64,000 bases of DNA. Source: Clostridium saccharoperbutylacetonicum N1-4(HMT). Lineage in GTDB: Bacteria > Bacillota > Clostridia > Clostridiales > Clostridiaceae. Shown in pieces: positions 62,665 to 64,000 of the stretch (position 1 is the first letter of the stretch; each line of letters begins with the position of its first letter). The notes below the pieces were generated by a model. That model did no database searches, had not been told where the DNA came from, and saw only the letters and a program-made list of their open reading frames with translations. The translations under genes and the position numbers were made by a program. The stretch lies in contig NC_020291.1 of the NCBI RefSeq assembly GCF_000340885.1, positions 3,967,001 to 4,031,000 of the forward strand, in the 5' to 3' direction.

Positions 62665-62999
62665 TACTATTCAACTCCTTTTCCGTTGATTATTGTCAAT
62701 TAAATCTGAAAAGATATACATATACTCTATATATCTTTTGTTATTTGCACAAATTATTCTCTATAAAAATTAACGTAAAACTTCCTAAATTTTAATTTAT
62801 GAGAAAAAATTAAGACTAATATAAGAAAACAAATAAATTTCCTATATTAGTCTTTAATAAATTATTATTAAAATTACAAGGCAAACTAAGTTAAATATTT
62901 AGTTAAATGTATTTTTTATCTTTGAAATTATTGATTTTATCATCTTTTAATTCCTCAACTATTTATAATTATCATTTGTTTTTAATTCTAACCTTTAGC
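62665..62999. other. Intergenic stretch with the nitroreductase terminator
   Basis: The inverted repeat AAGACTAATATA / TATATTAGTCTT (62812-62823 and 62843-62854) with a minus-strand T-run is the likely terminator of the nitroreductase gene. No other feature seen. Confidence 0.6.
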
Positions 63000-63599
63000 T
63001 TATTTAAATACTTTTATACGTTCTTCTACTGGTTGGAATTTCTTTTCATCCGGCTCTGCTGTAGGCTTTCCAAATGGCATTTGCCCAATTAGCTTCCAGT
63101 TGTCAGGTATACTCCATTCTTTCTTCACATCATTTTCAATAAGCTCATTATAATGTTGCAAGGATGCTCCAAATCCTTCAATTTCAAGTGCTGTCCAAAT
63201 AACAAATTGATGCATTCCACTTGCTTGCTGAGACCAGATTGGAAAATTATCTTTATACAAAGCAAAGTTTTGTTGAAGTGACTCTATTACACTACTGTCT
63301 TCAAAGAATAAAACTGTACCATACCCATTTTTAAATGAATCTATTTTTTCTTCAGTAGAACTGAATTGATCAGCTGGTACAATTTTTCTTAAAGATTCTT
63401 TTGTAATATTCCACAAATTATCATGCTGATCTCCAAGCAAGAGAACCGCTCTTGCACTTTGTGAATTGAATGCTGATGGAGTATGCTTAACCGCATGCTC
63501 TATAATCTCTTTTATTCTCTCATCTGAAACTACTGTTTCCTTACTAATTCCATAATATGAACGTCTATCTGCTACTGCAGTTAAAAAATCTTTTGACAT
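63000..63599 (-). CDS. Nitroreductase-family oxidoreductase (Frm2/Hbn1-like)
   Basis: 199 residues. The FMN-binding start AVADRRSYYGISKE, then HTPSAFNSQSARAVLLLG, GTVLFFEDSSVIESL, and the C-terminal IPDNWKLIGQMPFGKP are typical of the nitroreductase HBN1/FRM2 subgroup of about 200 residues. These flavoproteins reduce nitro compounds, quinones or lipid hydroperoxide-type signals with NAD(P)H. AGGAGGAATGATTA precedes the ATG. It follows the pirin gene by 72 bases, and the two may be co-transcribed as a stress-response pair. Confidence 0.85.
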   Translation of the reverse strand: MSKDFLTAVADRRSYYGISKETVVSDERIKEIIEHAVKHTPSAFNSQSARAVLLLGDQHDNLWNITKESLRKIVPADQFSSTEEKIDSFKNGYGTVLFFEDSSVIESLQQNFALYKDNFPIWSQQASGMHQFVIWTALEIEGFGASLQHYNELIENDVKKEWSIPDNWKLIGQMPFGKPTAEPDEKKFQPVEERIKVFK

Positions 63600-63671
63600 T
63601 AATCATTCCTCCTAGTTATCTAAAATATTTTTTTATTATTTCTCTTATAAATAAAATCTACTAATTTAATA

Positions 63672-64000
63672 TTAGTTTTCTTTACTCATTTCTAAAATTA
63701 AAATGTGGGAGTTTTCTTTAGAATGGATTAGAATATCTTCCTCAACTATTTCCATTCCATCACGATCCTCTAACTCAATACTGTTTATTAAAGCCTTTCC
63801 CTCTATTTGAACTAAATATGCCTGTCTTCTTTCATCAACTTGAAAATTTATCTCTTTTCCTTCCTCAAGTTCTAAAGAATAAACATTTATATCCTGATTT
63901 ATTTTTATTGGTGCATCTCCATCTTTGCTTGAAACCATATGAAGCCATTTGTTTTCTCTTTTATTCCAATCAAATCTATAATCTCCATAGTTAGGTTTAT
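63672..64000 (-). CDS. Pirin-family (bicupin) protein, 5' part beyond the window
   Basis: The frame is open to the right edge and reads KPNYGDYRFDWNKRENKWLH, then MVSSKDGDAPIKINQDINVYSLELEEG, VDERRQAYLVQIEGKALIN and so on. This matches the C-terminal cupin of YhhW-type pirins (quercetin 2,3-dioxygenase-like), where the F.W..R.N.WLH.VS block links the two cupins. The first cupin with the metal-binding His/Glu lies outside the window. The ATG at 63938 is internal, not the start. Confidence 0.85.
   Translation of the reverse strand, partial: KPNYGDYRFDWNKRENKWLHMVSSKDGDAPIKINQDINVYSLELEEGKEINFQVDERRQAYLVQIEGKALINSIELEDRDGMEIVEEDILIHSKENSHILILEMSKEN

Noticed and set aside
1..64000. CRISPR array
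   Set aside because: No regularly spaced repeats of 24-40 bases were seen; the ~50-bp and 27-bp repeats are kilobases apart.

Overview
The window is AT-rich, low-GC Firmicute DNA. Gene content and style point to a solvent-forming Clostridium (C. beijerinckii / C. saccharobutylicum group): a fused 862-residue AdhE, DUF1659/DUF2922 pairs, SmtB-type regulators, a PASTA-type Ser/Thr kinase, AGGAGG ribosome sites and many A/T-rich hairpin terminators. The species is an inference. No rRNA, complete tRNA or CRISPR array was seen.

Layout. 0-3.5 kb: a minus-strand cluster with two VgrG/gpD-like spike proteins around a DUF4280 (PAAR-like) protein, running off the left edge into a further gene. 3.6-4.6 kb: a small unknown gene and the DUF1659-DUF2922 pair. 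4.7-10.3 kb: a stripped prophage-like module (AbrB-type regulator, DnaC-like loader, replisome organizer, excisionase-like and Cro/CI-like regulators, a frameshifted second regulator, tyrosine integrase). 10.3-21.9 kb: a minus-strand island that looks like anti-phage defence. It holds a Septu-like ATPase/HNH pair, then a 1614-residue sacsin/NO VEIN-like GHKL ATPase with a C-terminal DUF3883 domain, an 801-residue protein joining a catalytically degenerate cytosine-C5 methyltransferase domain to a P-loop ATPase, and a membrane protein. I cannot match the last three to a named system. The island ends near a 28-nt tRNA 3' end at 22.43 kb, which looks like an attachment-site scar.

22.6-43 kb is a patchwork of chromosomal and accessory genes: a PASTA kinase, a MazG-like pyrophosphohydrolase, truncated genes (sulfite exporter, epimerase, phage lysozyme), several small orphan immunity-like genes, a 0.5-0.66 kb direct repeat carrying an ArsR gene and its broken copy, acetyltransferases, an esterase, an exported thermolysin-like protease, a PEBP/HxlR pair and a secreted PPC-domain protein. 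Three copies of a ~50-bp repeat and four copies of a shared promoter cassette are scattered here.

43.5-50.4 kb is a compact minus-strand operon: a single-module C-A-T-TE NRPS whose adenylation pocket reads as serine-specific and whose thioesterase has Cys in the nucleophile position, a seven-TM membrane protein, an Asp/Glu-racemase-family protein and a membrane-anchored M20 peptidase, followed by what may be a stub of a phosphopantetheinyl transferase gene. Together they look like a small amino-acid-derived natural-product pathway.

51.9-64 kb: another secreted PPC-like protein, adhE, a zeta-toxin-like kinase with a 59-residue partner, two decayed copies of the DUF2922 locus, a GIY-YIG protein, more orphan immunity-like genes, a second, decayed copy of the replication module (59.9-61.9 kb), a secreted protein, a nitroreductase and the 3' part of a pirin gene running off the right edge.
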